From: Streptomyces carminius
GTDB taxonomy: Bacteria; Actinomycetota; Actinomycetes; Streptomycetales; Streptomycetaceae
Assembly: GCF_002794255.1 (NCBI RefSeq)
Contig: NZ_PGGW01000069.1
Span: forward strand, 62,001 to 126,000
Direction of reading: 5' to 3'
Length of the DNA stretch: 64,000 nucleotides
A program made the position numbers and the translations under genes. Shown piece by piece: positions 1 to 8,051 of the stretch. Under the pieces are notes generated by a model. The model had not been told where the DNA came from, did not search any database, and saw only the letters and a program-made list of their open reading frames with translations. The first letter of the stretch is position 1. Each line of letters opens with the position of its first letter.

Positions 1-285
1 CACCCGGATGGCCCCTTAGTGTTGCGGAAACCGCACCAGGAGTGACTACGGAGCGTGATATCGGCGCGTCACAGGCGCTCTTCGTGCGACCTCACAGGGT
101 GCCGGATTGGCTTTCCGGCCGCGGGTGGGGGCAGGATGCTTTCCCGAGGACCGCGCTCCGGGGTCGCCCCGCCACGGGCGCGGAGGGTCTGGAAGCAGAC
201 CCGGGTCCGGGGACCGTCCGAGGGCCCTGGCAGCATCGGCTTCGATCTCACGCCTCACAGGCAAGAAAGACACGGGAGTACGAAT
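1..285. other. Region upstream of hup
   Basis: No gene is recognised here; the open frames have no homology signal and no ribosome site. It should hold the hup promoter and leader, but no -35/-10 pair stands out. A GGGAG about 8 nt before the hup ATG is the likely ribosome site. Confidence 0.4.
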
Positions 286-567
286 ATGAACCGCAGTGAG
301 CTGGTGGCCGCGCTGTCCGAGCGCGCCCAGGTGACCCGCAAGGACGCCGACGCCGTACTGGCCGCCTTCGCCGAGACCGTCGGCGAGGTCGTCGCCAAGG
401 GCGACGAGAAGGTCACCATTCCGGGCTTCCTGACCTTCGAGCGCACCCACCGTGCCGCTCGCACCGCTCGCAACCCGCAGACCGGTGAGCCCATCGAGAT
501 CCCGGCCGGGTACAGCGTCAAGGTGTCCGCGGGCTCCAAGCTCAAGGAGGCCGCCAAGGGCCAGTGA
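286..567 (+). CDS. hup: HU-family nucleoid protein
   Basis: A 93-residue HU protein, the usual length for the tailless actinobacterial type. It binds and bends DNA without strong sequence preference, acts as a dimer and compacts the nucleoid. The sequence begins MNRSELVAAL and has the N-terminal helical pair, followed by the beta-arm region with the family motif around GFLTFERTHR, AARTARNPQTGEPI and a C-terminal KVSAGSKLKEA segment. It lacks the lysine-rich tail of the second streptomycete HU (HupS), so it is the short HupA type. The ATG at 286 was chosen because the homology starts there. A perfect hairpin follows the stop. It is transcribed away from murA, which is convergent with it. Confidence 0.96.
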   Translation: MNRSELVAALSERAQVTRKDADAVLAAFAETVGEVVAKGDEKVTIPGFLTFERTHRAARTARNPQTGEPIEIPAGYSVKVSAGSKLKEAAKGQ

Positions 568-610
568 GCCCACGGCGCGCGACACACACCGACATACGCC
601 GACAGGCGCG

Positions 611-650
611 GACGAGGGCGGTCACCCCGGTGGGGGTGACCGCCCTCGTC
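611..650. terminator. Bidirectional terminator hup/murA
   Basis: A perfect 18-bp stem (611-628 with 633-650, arm GACGAGGGCGGTCACCCC) with a 4-nt loop lies between the convergent hup and murA stops. There is no U tract, as is usual for high-GC actinomycetes. Confidence 0.85.
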
Positions 651-696
651 CGTCCCCGGCCCCGCGCCCGTCCCGCGACGGGCGGAGCGGAGGTGG

Positions 697-2022
697 TCAG
701 GGGGTGTCGACCCGCGCCCCCAGCGCCGGCAGCTTCTCCATGAAGTTCTCGTAGCCCCGGTTGATCAGGTCGATCCCGTGCACCCGGGAGGTTCCCTGGG
801 CGGCCAGGGCGGCGATCAGGTACGAGAAGCCGCCGCGCAGGTCGGGGATCACCAGATCGGAGCCCTGGAGCTTCGTCGGGCCGGACACGACCGCCGAGTG
901 GAGGAAGTTGCGCTGGCCGAAGCGGCACGGCATGCCGCCCAGGCACTCGCGGTAGAGCTGGATGTGCGCGCCCATCTGGTTGAGCGCCGAGGTGAAGCCC
1001 AGCCGCGACTCGTACACCGTCTCGTGCACGATCGACAGGCCCGACGCCTGGGTCAGCGCCACGACCAGCGGCTGCTGCCAGTCGGTCTGGAAGCCGGGGT
1101 GGACGTCGGTCTCCAGCGCGATGGCGTCGAGCGCGCCGCCCGGGTGCCAGAAGCGGATGCCGTCGTCGTCCACCTCGAAGGCGCCGCCGACCTTGCGGTA
1201 GGTGTTCAGGAAGGTCACCATCTCGCGCTGGCTGGCCCCGCGGACGTACACGCTGCCCTCGGTCGCCAGCGCCGCGCTCGCCCAGGAGGCCGCCTCCAGG
1301 CGGTCCGGCAGGGCGCGGTGGTTGTAGCCGCCCAGCTTGTCCACGCCGGTGACGCGGATCGTCCGGTCGGTGTCCATGGAGATGATCGCGCCCATCTTCT
1401 GCAGGACGCAGATGAGGTCCTCGATCTCCGGCTCCACGGCGGCGTTGGAGAGCTCGGTCACTCCCTCGGCCAGTACCGCCGTCAGCAGCACCTGCTCGGT
1501 GGAGCCGACCGACGGGTAGGGCAGCTCGATCTTGCAGCCGCGCAGCCGCTGCGGGGCCTCCAGGTACTGGCCGTCGGCGCGCTTCTCGATCGTCGCACCG
1601 AACTCGCGCAGCACGTCGAAGTGGAAGTTCACCGGCCGCCCGCCGATGTCGCAGCCGCCCAGACCCGGTATGAAGGCGTGGCCCAGCCGGTGCAGCAGCG
1701 GCCCGCAGAACAGGATCGGGATGCGGGACGAGCCCGCGTGGGCGTCGATGTCGGCGACGTTGGCGCTCTCCACGTGCGAGGGGTCGAGCACCAGCTCGCC
1801 CGGTTCCTCGCCGCCGCGCACGGTGACGCCGTGCAGTTCCAGCAGACCGCGGACGACCCGTACGTCGCGGATCTCGGGGACGTTGCGCAGCCGGCTCGGC
1901 TCGCTGCCGAGCAGTGCGGCGACCATGGCCTTGGGCACGAGGTTCTTCGCGCCGCGGACTCTGATCTCGCCCTCCAGCGGGGTGCCGCCGTGGACAAGGA
2001 GTACGTCGTCAGTGCCGGTCAT
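697..2022 (-). CDS. murA: UDP-N-acetylglucosamine 1-carboxyvinyltransferase MurA
   Basis: A 441-residue EPSP-synthase-fold enzyme that transfers enolpyruvate from PEP to UDP-GlcNAc, the first committed step of peptidoglycan synthesis, in the cytosol. Visible signatures are GAKN with Lys26 (catalytic lysine position), the loop LGGCDIGGRPVN with Cys124 (the PEP/fosfomycin-reactive cysteine position), RALPDRLEA and a C-terminal DLRGGFSYLIAA. Retention of Cys rather than the Asp found in mycobacterial MurA predicts fosfomycin sensitivity by family rule (inference). The ATG at 2022 (MTGTDDVLLV) fits family length and has GAGG 5 nt upstream; the open frame extends further but that extension looks non-coding. 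It is convergent with hup and divergent from yqgE. Confidence 0.96.
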   Translation of the reverse strand: MTGTDDVLLVHGGTPLEGEIRVRGAKNLVPKAMVAALLGSEPSRLRNVPEIRDVRVVRGLLELHGVTVRGGEEPGELVLDPSHVESANVADIDAHAGSSRIPILFCGPLLHRLGHAFIPGLGGCDIGGRPVNFHFDVLREFGATIEKRADGQYLEAPQRLRGCKIELPYPSVGSTEQVLLTAVLAEGVTELSNAAVEPEIEDLICVLQKMGAIISMDTDRTIRVTGVDKLGGYNHRALPDRLEAASWASAALATEGSVYVRGASQREMVTFLNTYRKVGGAFEVDDDGIRFWHPGGALDAIALETDVHPGFQTDWQQPLVVALTQASGLSIVHETVYESRLGFTSALNQMGAHIQLYRECLGGMPCRFGQRNFLHSAVVSGPTKLQGSDLVIPDLRGGFSYLIAALAAQGTSRVHGIDLINRGYENFMEKLPALGARVDTP

Positions 2023-2278
2023 GGGCCTCGCGTTCCAGATGAGAGGAGAAGTTCGGGGGAAACAAGCCAGGGGCACTGGGAATGGTAGTGGCCGTGGCGG
2101 CACCCGGTGCCTGCGCATCGGGACGCGGCCGGGCCGCGGGCCGTTCCCGGTGCCGGTGCGCGGAGCCCGCGCGTACGCGCCTGCCTTCTCCGGAGCCGCC
2201 GGAGTCCCCCCGGAGCGCCCCGGCTTTCCACGGTGTTCCGGACGTTGTGCGGGGTTCGGCTCCCCCACGGAGGGCGGA
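2023..2278. promoter_or_regulatory. Divergent promoter region murA/yqgE
   Basis: This 256-bp gap between divergent murA and the YqgE gene must carry both promoters. A GGAGG at 2269-2273 lies ideally for an ATG at 2279, which matters for the start of the next gene. No clear operator was seen. Confidence 0.35.
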
Positions 2279-2296
2279 ATGCGGGATCATTGGGGC

Positions 2297-2857
2297 ATGA
2301 CCGAGGTGACCTCGCTCACCGGGCGGCTGCTTGTGGCCACCCCGGCGCTGACCGACCCGAACTTCGACCGTGCGGTGGTGCTGCTCCTCGACCACGACGA
2401 CAAGGGCTCACTGGGGATCGTCCTCAACCGGCCGACCCCCGTCGACGTCGGTGATGTGCTGGAACCCTGGGCCGCCCTCGCGGGGGAGCCGGGTGTGGTG
2501 TTCCAGGGCGGGCCCGTCTCGCTGGACGCGGCGCTCGGTGTCGCCGTCATCCCGGGTGCCGAGGGTCCGCTGGGCTGGAGACGGGTCCACGGGGCCATCG
2601 GCCTGGTGGACCTGGAGGCGCCACCCGAACTGCTCGCCGCCGAACTGGGCTCGCTGCGGATCTTCGCCGGGTACGCCGGCTGGGGCCCGGGCCAGCTGGA
2701 GAGCGAGCTGGAGGAGGGGGCGTGGTACGTGGTGGAGTCCGAGCCCGGCGACGTCTACGCGCCCGACCCCGAGCGGCTGTGGCGGTCGGTGCTGCGCCGC
2801 CAGCGCAGCGAGCTGGCGATGGTGGCCACCTATCCGGACGACCCCTCCCTGAACTAG
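2297..2857 (+). CDS. YqgE/AlgH family protein
   Basis: A 186-residue UPF0301 (YqgE/AlgH) protein of unknown biochemical role. Family features are the start SLTGRLLVATP, the segment DRAVVLLLDHDDKGSLGIVLNRP, VFQGGPVS, and the glycine-rich RIFAGYAGWGPGQLE near residue 120, which is the most conserved block. ATG 2297 (MTEVTSL) matches the family N-terminus, but an in-frame ATG at 2279 is preceded by GGAGG at good spacing and would add six residues (MRDHWG), so the start is uncertain. It stands alone between murA (divergent) and the DUF3039 gene. Confidence 0.92.
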   Translation: MTEVTSLTGRLLVATPALTDPNFDRAVVLLLDHDDKGSLGIVLNRPTPVDVGDVLEPWAALAGEPGVVFQGGPVSLDAALGVAVIPGAEGPLGWRRVHGAIGLVDLEAPPELLAAELGSLRIFAGYAGWGPGQLESELEEGAWYVVESEPGDVYAPDPERLWRSVLRRQRSELAMVATYPDDPSLN

Positions 2858-2980
2858 GGCGTGTACCGGCCGGCCCCTCCCCGGACCGGTCGTTCCAGCG
2901 TCCGGGAGCCGTGGCCGGAACGGGGCGGCCGGGGGTGCGCGAAGGGGCGCGGAGTGGGGTGCGGCGGGGGTCGACCGCAG

Positions 2981-2986
2981 TACGCT
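2981..2986 (+). promoter_or_regulatory. -10 element for leaderless DUF3039 mRNA
   Basis: TACGCT ends 8 nt before the ATG at 2995. This spacing puts the expected transcription start at or next to the start codon, and no Shine-Dalgarno sequence is present. Confidence 0.5.
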
Positions 2987-2994
2987 TGGGCCCC

Positions 2995-3285
2995 ATGAGC
3001 ACTCCTGAGCCCGAGCGCGGGACGGGCACCGGCACCCTCGTCGAGCCCACCCCGCAGGTGTCCCACGGCGATGGCGACCACGAGCGCTTCGCCCACTACG
3101 TCCAGAAGGACAAGATCATGGCCAGCGCGCTCGACGGGACTCCCGTCGTGGCGCTGTGCGGCAAGGTCTGGGTCCCGGGGCGCGACCCCAAGAAGTACCC
3201 CGTCTGCCCCATGTGCAAGGAGATCTACGAGTCCATGGGCGCCGGCGGAGACGGCAAGGGCAAGGACGGCGGCGGGAAGAAGTAA
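2995..3285 (+). CDS. DUF3039 zinc-ribbon-like small protein
   Basis: A 96-residue actinobacterial protein of the DUF3039 family, function unknown. The conserved centre is HYVQKDKIMASALDGTPVVALCGKVWVP followed by YPVCPMCKEIYESM. The Cys of LCGKVW together with CPMC makes a likely zinc-binding set. The N-terminus is low-complexity and the tail is Gly/Lys-rich. The ATG lies just 3' of a TACGCT -10 element, so the mRNA is probably leaderless. A perfect hairpin terminator follows. Confidence 0.88.
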   Translation: MSTPEPERGTGTGTLVEPTPQVSHGDGDHERFAHYVQKDKIMASALDGTPVVALCGKVWVPGRDPKKYPVCPMCKEIYESMGAGGDGKGKDGGGKK

Positions 3286-3347
3286 CGCCGCCCGGCCCGG
3301 CCGGGCCGCCCCGCGCGGTGCCCCCGGTGCCTCCCGGTGCCTCCCGG

Positions 3348-3385
3348 CGGTCCCCGCGGCACACCCCGGTGTGCCGCGGGGACCG
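3348..3385 (+). terminator. Terminator after DUF3039 gene
   Basis: A perfect 18-bp stem (3348-3365 with 3368-3385) with a 2-nt CC loop lies about 60 nt after the DUF3039 stop. It separates that gene from the hexosaminidase promoter. Confidence 0.75.
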
Positions 3386-3417
3386 TTCGCGCCCTCGTCC
3401 GGCGACAGGTACGGACC

Positions 3418-3446
3418 TTGCCGGACGGAGCTGTCGTCCCTACGCT
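3418..3446 (+). promoter_or_regulatory. Promoter of hexosaminidase gene
   Basis: TTGCCG (3418-3423) and TACGCT (3441-3446) are separated by exactly 17 nt, a housekeeping-type promoter. The expected start near 3453 leaves a leader of about 75 nt before the ATG at 3527. Confidence 0.6.
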
Positions 3447-3526
3447 CCTTGCCCAGCCGTGCGGGGCGCAGCGGACGCCGTCGCGCGCGGTGCCGCGCCC
3501 GCGTGCGACAGGAGAGCGACGGAAGA

Positions 3527-5209
3527 ATGGGCACGCCCGACCTGGTTCCCCGGCCGCGTTCCGTGACCGCCACCGGCGGCGCGGGCTTCGTGCCCGGCCC
3601 CGGGACCACGCTCGACGCCGGTCCCGGCACCGAGGACACCGCCCGTCTGCTGCGCGCCGCGCTCGGCGCGGCCACCGGCCTGCCGCTGCCGCCGCCCACC
3701 GCCTCCGCCGCCGGGAGCGGGGACGGGGGCGGTGGCGGTGGTGGGGACGTGATCCGGCTGCGGGTGGACGGAGCGGTCGCCGCCGCGCTCGGCCCGGAGG
3801 GCTACCGGCTGGAGGTGACCGCCGACGGCGCCGAGCTCCGCGGCGGCGGGCCCGCCGGGGCCTTCTGGGCCACCCAGACGCTGCGGCAGCTCCTGGGGCC
3901 CGACGCGTACCGCCGCGCGCCGCTGCCCGGCCGGGCCCGGTCGCTGCCGCCGGTGCGGATCGAGGACGCGCCCCGCTTCGCCTGGCGCGGTCTCCTGCTC
4001 GACGTGGCCCGGCACTTCACCCCCAAGGAGGGGGTGCTGCGTTGGCTGGACCTGCTCGCCGCGCACCGGCTGAACGTGCTCCACCTGCACCTGACCGACG
4101 ACCAGGGCTGGCGGCTGGAGGTCGCGCGCTTCCCGCGGCTCACCGAGGTCGGCGCCTGGCGGCCGCGGACCCGGATCGGGCACGGTGCCTCCACCCTGTG
4201 GGACGAGCGTCCGCACGGCGGGTTCTACACCCGGGACGACATCCGCGAGATCGTGGCCTACGCCGCCGAGCGGCACATCACCGTCGTCCCCGAGATCGAC
4301 ATACCCGGCCACTCGCGGGCGGCCGTCGCCGCCCACCCGGAGCTGGGCAACACCGACGTGCCGGGCCTGACCGCCCCCGGGGTGTGGACGGACTGGGGGA
4401 TCAGCCCCGACGTGCTGGCCCCCACCGAGGAGGTGCTGCGCTTCTACGAGGGGGTCCTGACCGAGGTGCTGGACCTCTTCCCGGGCGAGTTCGTGCACAT
4501 CGGCGGCGACGAGTGCCCCCGTGACCAGTGGCGCGCCTCACCGGCCGCGCGGGAGCGGGCGGCGGAGCTGGGCCTGGACGGCGTGGACGGGCTCCAGGGC
4601 TGGTTCACCCGGCACTTCGGCCACTGGCTGGCCGAGCGCGGCCGCCGACTGGTGGGCTGGGACGAGATCCTGGACGGGACCCCCGGGGACGGCGCGGACC
4701 CGGGGCCCGGCGCGGTGATCACCTCCTGGCGGGGCTACGGCGGCGGGATCGCCGCCGCCCGGGCCGGCCACGACGTGGTGATGTGCCCCGAGCAGCAGGT
4801 CTACCTCGACCACCGGCAGGACGGCGGCCCGGACGAGCCGGTGCCCATCGGCTACGTGCGGACCCTGCGCGATGTGTACGCCTTCGAGCCGGTGCCGCCC
4901 GAACTGGCCGGCACCGCTGCGGAACGGCATGTCCTGGGCGCCCAGGCCAATCTGTGGACCGAGGCCGTGGAGGACCAGCGGCGCGCCGACTACCAGGCCT
5001 TCCCCCGGCTGGCCGCCTTCGCCGAGGCGGTGTGGGCGCCGCTGGGGGCACGGGACCGGGCGGACTTCGAGGGCCGTATGGACCGCACCCACTACGCCCG
5101 TCTCGACGCCCTCGGGGTGGCCTACCGGCCGCCGTCGGGGCCGTATCCCTGGCAGCGCCGCCCCGGCGTCCCCGGGCGCCCGGTCCAGGGGCCGCCGCCG
5201 GTCCGCTGA
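3527..5209 (+). CDS. Beta-N-acetylhexosaminidase (GH20)
   Basis: A 560-residue family 20 glycoside hydrolase that removes terminal beta-linked GlcNAc/GalNAc, as in chitin or peptidoglycan fragment recycling. Domains: an N-terminal GH20b-type domain (about 1-135), then the catalytic TIM barrel starting near FAWRGLLLDVARHF. Signatures are VLHLHLTDDQGWRLE, VPEIDIPGHSRAA and VHIGGDECP, in which Asp328-Glu329 is the catalytic pair of the substrate-assisted mechanism. No signal peptide is evident, so it may be cytosolic or exported otherwise. The start at 3527 is preceded by GGAAGA. It makes GlcNAc, the likely substrate of the PTS genes near 39-41 kb (inference), but no DasR-type site was seen upstream. 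Confidence 0.94.
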   Translation: MGTPDLVPRPRSVTATGGAGFVPGPGTTLDAGPGTEDTARLLRAALGAATGLPLPPPTASAAGSGDGGGGGGGDVIRLRVDGAVAAALGPEGYRLEVTADGAELRGGGPAGAFWATQTLRQLLGPDAYRRAPLPGRARSLPPVRIEDAPRFAWRGLLLDVARHFTPKEGVLRWLDLLAAHRLNVLHLHLTDDQGWRLEVARFPRLTEVGAWRPRTRIGHGASTLWDERPHGGFYTRDDIREIVAYAAERHITVVPEIDIPGHSRAAVAAHPELGNTDVPGLTAPGVWTDWGISPDVLAPTEEVLRFYEGVLTEVLDLFPGEFVHIGGDECPRDQWRASPAARERAAELGLDGVDGLQGWFTRHFGHWLAERGRRLVGWDEILDGTPGDGADPGPGAVITSWRGYGGGIAAARAGHDVVMCPEQQVYLDHRQDGGPDEPVPIGYVRTLRDVYAFEPVPPELAGTAAERHVLGAQANLWTEAVEDQRRADYQAFPRLAAFAEAVWAPLGARDRADFEGRMDRTHYARLDALGVAYRPPSGPYPWQRRPGVPGRPVQGPPPVR

Positions 5210-5262
5210 GCGGGGCCCGGGCCGGACACCCGGCCGGGCCGCCCGAGCGGGCCGGCGGCGGC

Positions 5263-5303
5263 CCGCATAAAGTAGGCCGTGTGAAGTGGGCCGCATAAAG
5301 TAG
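5263..5303. repeat. Direct repeat CCGCATAAAGTAG x2
   Basis: The 13-mer CCGCATAAAGTAG occurs at 5263-5275 and 5291-5303, 28 bp apart, about 200 bp before the molybdenum-hydroxylase operon. Each copy holds TAAAGT, which matches TANNNT. The copies could be tandem -10 elements or operator half-sites. The region is AT-richer than its surroundings. Confidence 0.5.
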
Positions 5304-5309
5304 TAAAAA

Positions 5310-5337
5310 GCCTCCCAGGGGTGGCAGGAGGCCCCTG
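5310..5337 (+). promoter_or_regulatory. Overlapping alternative hairpins before xdh operon
   Basis: Two 6-bp stems compete: GCCTCC/GGAGGC (5310-5315 with 5327-5332) and CAGGGG/CCCCTG (5316-5321 with 5332-5337). They lie between the direct repeat and the TTG start at 5506. Either could be a weak terminator for the hexosaminidase gene or a leader switch. Confidence 0.3.
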
Positions 5338-5505
5338 TCGGTGACATCCGCCGAAACCGGGCCATCGGCCAGGTCAGGGACGGAAACCCCCTTCCCGGAC
5401 CCCCGCACCGGCGGCCCCGCACAATGTGCCAGAGTTGCCACGTCCGGGTTCCCAGCACGTACCGTACGGCTGGCAGCCGGGACGACCCGGGGAAGGGGCG
5501 CTGGA

Positions 5506-6411
5506 TTGAGCACGCACGCACCGCACGCACCACGGGCGGCGCGGCCGGTCATGCTGCCGGCCACGCTCGACGAGGCCGTGGCCGCTCTGGAGGCCACGCC
5601 TGCCGCCGTGCCGGTGGCGGGCGGCACCGATCTGATGGCGGAGGTCAACTCCGGTCTGCTGAGGCCCGCCGCGCTCGTCGGTCTGGGCCGGATCAGCGAG
5701 ATCCGCGGCTGGGAGTACCAGGACGGCCACGCCCTGCTCGGCGCGGGCCTCACCCACGCCCGGATGGGCCGCCCCGACTTCGCCGCGCTCATCCCCGCCC
5801 TGGCCGCCGCCGCCCGCGCGGCCGGGCCGCCGCAGATCCGCAACGCCGGGACGCTCGGCGGCAACATCGTCACCGCCTCGCCCACCGGCGACTCCCTTCC
5901 CGTGCTGGCCGCCCTGGAGGCGGCGCTGCTGGTCGCCGGGCCGGGCGGGGAGCGCCGGGAGGTGCCGGTGAGCCATCTGCTGACCGGGATGGAGATGCTG
6001 GCGCCCGGCGAGGTCGTCGGCTACGTCCGGGTGCCGCTGCTGCACGCCCGGCAGATCTTCCTCAAGGCCACCGGACGGACCGGCCCCGGGCGGGCGCTGG
6101 CCTCGGTCGCCGTCGTGCTCGACCCGGTCCGGCGCGGGGTGCGCTGCGCGGTCGGCGCCGTCGCGCCGATGCCGCTGCGTCCGGTGGAGGCCGAGGACTG
6201 GGTCGCCTCGCTCATCGACTGGGACGGCCGGCGGGCCCTGGCCCCCGAGGTGCTCACCGCCTTCGGCGACTACGTCGCCATGGCCTGCATCCCCGATCCC
6301 CCGGTGCCCGAGGACGGGGGGGAACCTGCCGTACTTCCGCCCGCGGCGCTGCATGTGCGGCGTACGGTTGCCACACTGGCCCGCCGGGGACTGGGGAGGG
6401 CACTCGCATGA
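5506..6411 (+). CDS. Molybdenum hydroxylase FAD subunit
   Basis: A 301-residue FAD-binding subunit of a xanthine-dehydrogenase-like enzyme. FAD-site signatures are PVAGGTDLMAEV near residue 40 and IRNAGTLGGNIVTASPTGD; a C-terminal CO-dehydrogenase flavoprotein domain follows. It would pass electrons from the iron-sulfur subunit to NAD or another acceptor. The proposed start is TTG 5506 (LSTHAPHAPR), preceded by GGGGAAGGGG about 8 nt upstream; the open frame extends further 5' but without a ribosome site. The stop overlaps the next start as ATGA, so the three subunits are probably translationally coupled. Confidence 0.88.
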   Translation: MSTHAPHAPRAARPVMLPATLDEAVAALEATPAAVPVAGGTDLMAEVNSGLLRPAALVGLGRISEIRGWEYQDGHALLGAGLTHARMGRPDFAALIPALAAAARAAGPPQIRNAGTLGGNIVTASPTGDSLPVLAALEAALLVAGPGGERREVPVSHLLTGMEMLAPGEVVGYVRVPLLHARQIFLKATGRTGPGRALASVAVVLDPVRRGVRCAVGAVAPMPLRPVEAEDWVASLIDWDGRRALAPEVLTAFGDYVAMACIPDPPVPEDGGEPAVLPPAALHVRRTVATLARRGLGRALA

Positions 6412-8051
6412 GCGACGACCAGCAGTGGCCGCACCAGCCGGACGGGCCGGAACATGCGGACCGGCCGGACCGTCCCGTGCCGCCGCCGGCGCCCGAGGGG
6501 GGCTGGGGCGGCGAGTACGACGGGGACGCCACCGCGTTCGTCCAGCTTCCCGGGAACGTGACCGGGCAGTACGGGCCCGGGTACGCCGGGCCCGGCGGCA
6601 CCCCCGAGCCGCTCGCCGCGCCGGGCACCGGGCAGGGCTGGACCCCGCCCGTCATCGACCCCCGGCAGGCCACCGGCGACCGGCCGCCCGCGGTTCCGGC
6701 GGCCGGTACCGACCCGGCGGCGCCCGGGCAGTGGACGATGCCGTTCGCCGGCGGTCGGGCGACGGGCGGCCCCGGGACGGACGGGGAGCCCCCGCGGACC
6801 CGGCAGCCGCAGTACCCGCCGGAGCCGGGGGCGGCCGCCGCCATGGGGCAGGGCGCCGCGGCGGCGCTGGCGGGCTCGCACGAGGCCCGCACCCAGCAGC
6901 GCCGTCCGCTGGGCGAGGGCCCCGCACCGGAACACGGCGCGCCGGACGCCGGTGACCGCGGCACCCCCGGCGGCCCCCCCGGCGGCACGGACTGGAGCAC
7001 GGCGCCCGCGCCCGGCGCGACCGGCCAGTGGTCGATCCCGTTCGCGGCGGCGGGCAGCCCGGACGACTCGGGCGAGTACCTGGCCTCCGCGGGGGCGGGG
7101 CAGCCCGCCGACGGGCCGGAGCCCGTCCGGGAGCCCCACCCGCGGGAGCCGGCGGCCCGGGAAGCGGAGGCCGAGCACACCCGCACCACCCCTGAGGAGC
7201 AGCGGCCCGCCGACCACCCCGCCGGACCGGAGGCCCCGGACCCCGGTCCGCGGTCCGGTCCGCAGCCCGGGCCGGAAGCCGCCGCGCAGCCGGGCATCCC
7301 GGACGTCCCGGAGCCCTCCGCCGTCGACGGCGAGCACCCGCACGTCTCGTACGTCCTGCGGGTCAACGGGGCCGACCGGCCGGTGGCCGACGCCTGGATC
7401 GGCGAGTCCCTCCTCTACGTGCTGCGCGAGCGCCTCGGCCTGGCCGGGGCCAAGGACGGCTGCTCGCAGGGGGAGTGCGGCGCCTGCTCCGTCCAGGTGG
7501 ACGGCCGGCTGGTTGCCTCCTGCCTGGTGCCCGCCGCGACCGCCGCCGGCTCCGAGGTCCGCACCGTCGAGGGACTGGCCGAGAACGGCATGCCCTGCGA
7601 CGTGCAGCGGGCGCTCGCCGCCCGCGGCGCCGTGCAGTGCGGTTTCTGCGTGCCGGGCATGGCGATGACCCTGCACGACCTGCTGGAGGGCAACCACGAC
7701 CCGACCGAGCTGGAGGCCCGCCGGGCGCTCAGCGGCAACCTCTGCCGCTGCTCCGGCTACCGGGGCGTGCTCGACGCCGTCCGCACGGTCGTCGCCGAGC
7801 GGGAGGCCCGGTCGGAGGAGGCCCGGTCGGCCCGGGAGGACGAGCGCTCCGCGGACACCGGCGGGGACAGACCCGGGCCCGCCGCCGCGGACGGGACCGG
7901 CGCGGAGATCGGGGAGGCGGTCGGCGGAACGGCCGGAAACGGCTCCCGCGTCCGCATCCCGCACCAGGCCGGACCGCTTCCGGGCGGACTGCCGCCCCGG
8001 CACCGTCCGTCCCACGACTCCCATCTGCCGCAGGACGGAGGCGCGCAGTGA
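6408..8051 (+). CDS. Molybdenum hydroxylase [2Fe-2S] subunit with long disordered N-terminus
   Basis: A 547-residue protein whose family domain is only residues about 312-465. That domain has all eight cluster cysteines: CSQGECGACS plus ASCL for the plant-type [2Fe-2S], and CGFC plus CRC for the second cluster. The preceding ~310 residues are Pro/Gly/Ala-rich and look disordered, with a duplicated motif GQW(T/S)(M/I)PFA at residues 107 and 206. A charged, disordered tail of about 80 residues follows. Usual length for this subunit is about 160-200 residues, so the protein is roughly three times normal. It overlaps the previous gene (ATGA) and the next one (GTGA at 8048). There is no frameshift or stop between the regions. 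Confidence 0.87.
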   Translation: MSDDQQWPHQPDGPEHADRPDRPVPPPAPEGGWGGEYDGDATAFVQLPGNVTGQYGPGYAGPGGTPEPLAAPGTGQGWTPPVIDPRQATGDRPPAVPAAGTDPAAPGQWTMPFAGGRATGGPGTDGEPPRTRQPQYPPEPGAAAAMGQGAAAALAGSHEARTQQRRPLGEGPAPEHGAPDAGDRGTPGGPPGGTDWSTAPAPGATGQWSIPFAAAGSPDDSGEYLASAGAGQPADGPEPVREPHPREPAAREAEAEHTRTTPEEQRPADHPAGPEAPDPGPRSGPQPGPEAAAQPGIPDVPEPSAVDGEHPHVSYVLRVNGADRPVADAWIGESLLYVLRERLGLAGAKDGCSQGECGACSVQVDGRLVASCLVPAATAAGSEVRTVEGLAENGMPCDVQRALAARGAVQCGFCVPGMAMTLHDLLEGNHDPTELEARRALSGNLCRCSGYRGVLDAVRTVVAEREARSEEARSAREDERSADTGGDRPGPAAADGTGAEIGEAVGGTAGNGSRVRIPHQAGPLPGGLPPRHRPSHDSHLPQDGGAQ

